A DNA stretch of 7,465 nucleotides from DAOUTY01 sp964453665 (GTDB lineage Bacteria; Chloroflexota; Dehalococcoidia; SZUA-161): positions 1 to 7,465 of the forward strand of contig CAYVQT010000096.1 in NCBI GenBank assembly GCA_964453665.1. Direction: 5' to 3'. Positions 6,219-7,465 of the stretch are shown piece by piece. Both the position numbers and the translations under genes were made by a program. The notes below the pieces were generated by a model, which was not told where the DNA came from, did no database searches, and saw only the letters and a list, made by a program, of their open reading frames with translations. The stretch's first letter is position 1; every line of letters begins with the position of its first letter.

Positions 6219-7093
6219 TGGCTGAAATGATCGAGATCTACACGGATGGTGCCTGCATAGGCAACCCGGGCCCGGGGGGCTGGGCGGCGGTCATCATAAA
6301 TGGCGTAGATAGGAAGGAAATAAAGGGAGGGGAGGGCAAGACAACCAGCAACCGAATGGAGATCACGGCTGCTGTCAAGGGGCTTGCCCATACCCCACTG
6401 GGGTCACGGGTCAAAATTGAAAGCGATAGTCAGTACCTCGTTAATACCATGACTAAAAACTGGAAGAGGAAGGCCAACAATGACCTCTGGAGTGAGCTGG
6501 ACAAGCTAGTTGCCGAACGTAGTGTGGAATGGGTTTGGATAAGAGGGCATGTCGGCCATCCGGAAAACGAGCGGGCTGACACGCTGGCGAACGAGGTGGC
6601 CGCGAACTGGGGAGGGAGCCCCGGGCCAACTCACTTCGATATTGAGGGCAATGTGCATATGGTTGACATAACTGATAAGCCGGCAACAGAGAGGATGGCG
6701 ACAGCCAAAGGTGCTATAGTCATGAAACCGGCGACCCTGGAGCTGATTAAGCAGGGTGAGATAAAAAAGGGTGATGTCCTCGGTGTGGCCCGGCTAGCCG
6801 GGATCATGGCGGCAAAACAAACCCCTCACCTGGTTCCACTATGCCATCCCCTGCCGATTTCCAGCGTTGACGTCGATTTGAAAATGGACGAAAAACGCTC
6901 GACGGTGGAGATCGCTGCTACGGTCAAGACCACGGCCCAGACCGGGGTGGAGATGGAAGCGCTTACTGCGGTGGCCGTGGCGGCTCTCACCATATATGAC
7001 ATGTGCAAGGCAGTGGACCGGGCCATGCACATCGATGACATACGTCTTGCCAGAAAGACCGGGGGCAGGAGCGGGGAGATTGCCTTGGAATGA
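6218..7093 (+). CDS. rnhA-moaC: fusion protein: RNase HI domain + cyclic pyranopterin monophosphate synthase (MoaC) domain
   Basis: One uninterrupted 291-codon frame encodes two complete enzymes. Residues 1-130 are RNase HI, which cuts the RNA strand of RNA-DNA hybrids: YTDGAC (D10), NRMEITAA (E48), SDSQYLV (D70) and RGHVGHPENERAD (H111, D121) give all catalytic residues. The basic protrusion of E. coli RNase HI is about 12 residues shorter. After a short linker (GGSPG), residues 137-291 are MoaC, which turns the MoaA product into cPMP: THFD, MVDITDK, KGDV (K184), PLCHPL (H210), GVEMEAL (245-249 region) and YDMCKAVD (D261, K264) are all present. The ATG shares one base with the moaA stop (TGATG), with GGAGG 3 nt before it; a second ATG at 6227 is an alternative start. 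GAGGG (6644-6648) before an in-frame ATG at 6659 might also yield MoaC alone. Confidence 0.93.
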   Translation: MAEMIEIYTDGACIGNPGPGGWAAVIINGVDRKEIKGGEGKTTSNRMEITAAVKGLAHTPLGSRVKIESDSQYLVNTMTKNWKRKANNDLWSELDKLVAERSVEWVWIRGHVGHPENERADTLANEVAANWGGSPGPTHFDIEGNVHMVDITDKPATERMATAKGAIVMKPATLELIKQGEIKKGDVLGVARLAGIMAAKQTPHLVPLCHPLPISSVDVDLKMDEKRSTVEIAATVKTTAQTGVEMEALTAVAVAALTIYDMCKAVDRAMHIDDIRLARKTGGRSGEIALE

Positions 7094-7189
7094 GTCCTGG
7101 CAGGCGAAGGCATCCGCAGTGGGGCGTTTAATCGAACACCATACCGGTGAAACATCTAGCTAACCCCACCGATATCAATTTACCCTCAT

Positions 7190-7222
7190 CCTTCGGCAGG
7201 CTTGTCCTGTGTATATCGAAGG
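7190..7222. repeat. nested stem-loop repeat 1
   Basis: CCTTCG (7190-7195) pairs perfectly with CGAAGG (7217-7222). Inside, CAGG (7197-7200) pairs with CCTG (7206-7209) around CTTGT. The wording (CCTTCGnCAGGCT, GGGCTCAGG) resembles dispersed intergenic palindromes of the CCTTCGACAGGCTCAGG kind, in a degenerate form. The family resemblance is from memory. Confidence 0.5.
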
Positions 7223-7239
7223 GCTCAGGTCGGGCTCTA

Positions 7240-7288
7240 ACCTCTCCCGTTCGGCTGAGCTCACGGCCGAAGCCGGCAAGGGAGAGGT
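7240..7288. repeat. nested stem-loop repeat 2
   Basis: ACCTCTCCC (7240-7248) pairs with GGGAGAGGT (7280-7288), 9 perfect bp. TTCGGC (7250-7255) pairs with GCCGAA (7266-7271) inside it, and the loop contains the palindrome TGAGCTCA. The CCTCTCCC/GGGAGAGG arms are of a type common in dispersed intergenic repeats. It may also act as a transcript-end structure for the upstream operon. Confidence 0.6.
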
Positions 7289-7315
7289 ATCCACAAGCCC
7301 CACTCCCACAGAGCG

Positions 7316-7336
7316 GTAGGTTGGGTTAAGCGCAGC
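7316..7336. repeat. half of a GTAGGTTGGGTT-type dispersed repeat
   Basis: GTAGGTTGGGTTAAGCGCAGC resembles the left half of an intergenic palindrome I recall from many bacterial genomes, normally closed by an AACCCAAC arm. Here the expected right arm is degraded (AAATTCACC at 7338-7346), so it does not fold well. The assignment is from memory and tentative. Confidence 0.35.
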
Positions 7337-7364
7337 TAAATTCACCACGAGCGATGGCATGTAG

Positions 7365-7386
7365 GGGCGACCCAATGTGGTCGCCC
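7365..7386. repeat. stem-loop repeat 3 (GTAGGGGCGACC type)
   Basis: GGGCGACC (7365-7372) pairs perfectly with GGTCGCCC (7379-7386) around the 6-nt loop CAATGT; one more G-T pair extends it. The context (CATGTAGGGGCG...CGCCCTG) matches a kind of miniature palindromic element often scattered between genes. It is symmetrical, so strand cannot be assigned. Confidence 0.6.
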
Positions 7387-7465
7387 TGATTACTTTACGT
7401 CTGTTCTGACTAAGTAGCAACTGTGTTAAAAGTCAAGAGCATGGGCCAATGACGTAAGAATCGAC

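Larger units (their letters stand above)
7094..7465. other. non-coding tail with several dispersed-type palindromic repeats
   Basis: No convincing gene is seen in these 372 bp: the open frames are short, lack ribosome sites and run through the inverted repeats. No stem followed by a U-run directly follows the operon's stop, so the hairpins listed separately may serve as transcript ends. The last 50 bp (after 7415) show nothing I can assign. Confidence 0.7.

Noticed and set aside
6590..6670. RNase HI-MoaC fusion as a frameshift artefact
   Set aside because: Both domains are complete and in frame, joined by a short Gly/Pro linker with no truncated residues on either side. An artefact would have had to remove a stop without damage. 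Not fully excluded without reads.
7240..7288. Intrinsic terminator of the right operon
   Set aside because: The arms are strong but no T-run follows on either strand and it lies about 150 bp after the stop, so I list it as a repeat that could still act as a transcript end.
7147..7420. Short open frames on both strands in the tail
   Set aside because: They run through the inverted repeats and have no ribosome site or recognisable domain.

Overview
The window is a moderately GC-rich bacterial segment with two divergent gene blocks and a repeat-rich tail. It holds seven genes: six complete and one cut by the left edge. No rRNA, tRNA, CRISPR array, transposase or phage gene is visible. The bifunctional archaeal-type (class V) fructose-1,6-bisphosphate aldolase/phosphatase, paired thiolase-like acyl-CoA proteins, corrinoid adenosylation and Moco synthesis suggest an anaerobic, deep-branching bacterium. 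A Dehalococcoidia-like Chloroflexota member is my best guess. This is inference from gene content, not a search result.

Left block, minus strand (1-2376): two adjacent thiolase-superfamily genes of 383 and 385 codons, read right to left, followed by the first seven codons of a third gene. Each has a strong AGGAGG ribosome site, and the spacing is tight, so this is an operon. Both thiolase-like proteins keep the fold landmarks but have lost the catalytic Cys and the His of the GHP motif. They are more likely a heteromeric non-classical (for example retro-aldol) acyl-CoA enzyme than a normal acetyltransferase. A good sigma-70-type promoter (TTGACA-N17-TAATAT) lies about 110 bp upstream of the first gene, and a stem-loop sits in the leader.

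Centre (2377-2878): a 502-bp divergent intergenic region. It contains an AT-rich core with an 11-bp-phased repeat (TTGTAA at 2629, 2640 and 2651, with three weaker copies in the same phase to 2690). It also has an imperfect dyad, an orphan perfect Shine-Dalgarno sequence, and a probable promoter with repeats for the right block.

Right block, plus strand (2879-7093): cobO (corrinoid adenosyltransferase), a 110-bp gap with a strong hairpin, then four genes overlapping end to end: fbp (aldolase/phosphatase), rdgB (XTP/dITP pyrophosphatase, TTG start), moaA, and one ORF that fuses a complete RNase HI domain to a complete MoaC domain. MoaA and the MoaC half catalyse the two consecutive steps from GTP to cyclic pyranopterin monophosphate. 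fbp, rdgB and the RNase H half are housekeeping functions in carbon and nucleotide metabolism, apparently translated as a coupled unit.

Tail (7094-7465): no gene seen. The stretch carries at least three unrelated stem-loop repeats and one half-repeat that resemble dispersed intergenic palindromes. The most unusual items are the RNase HI-MoaC fusion, the pair of Cys/His-less thiolase paralogues, and the phased repeat array between the divergent operons.
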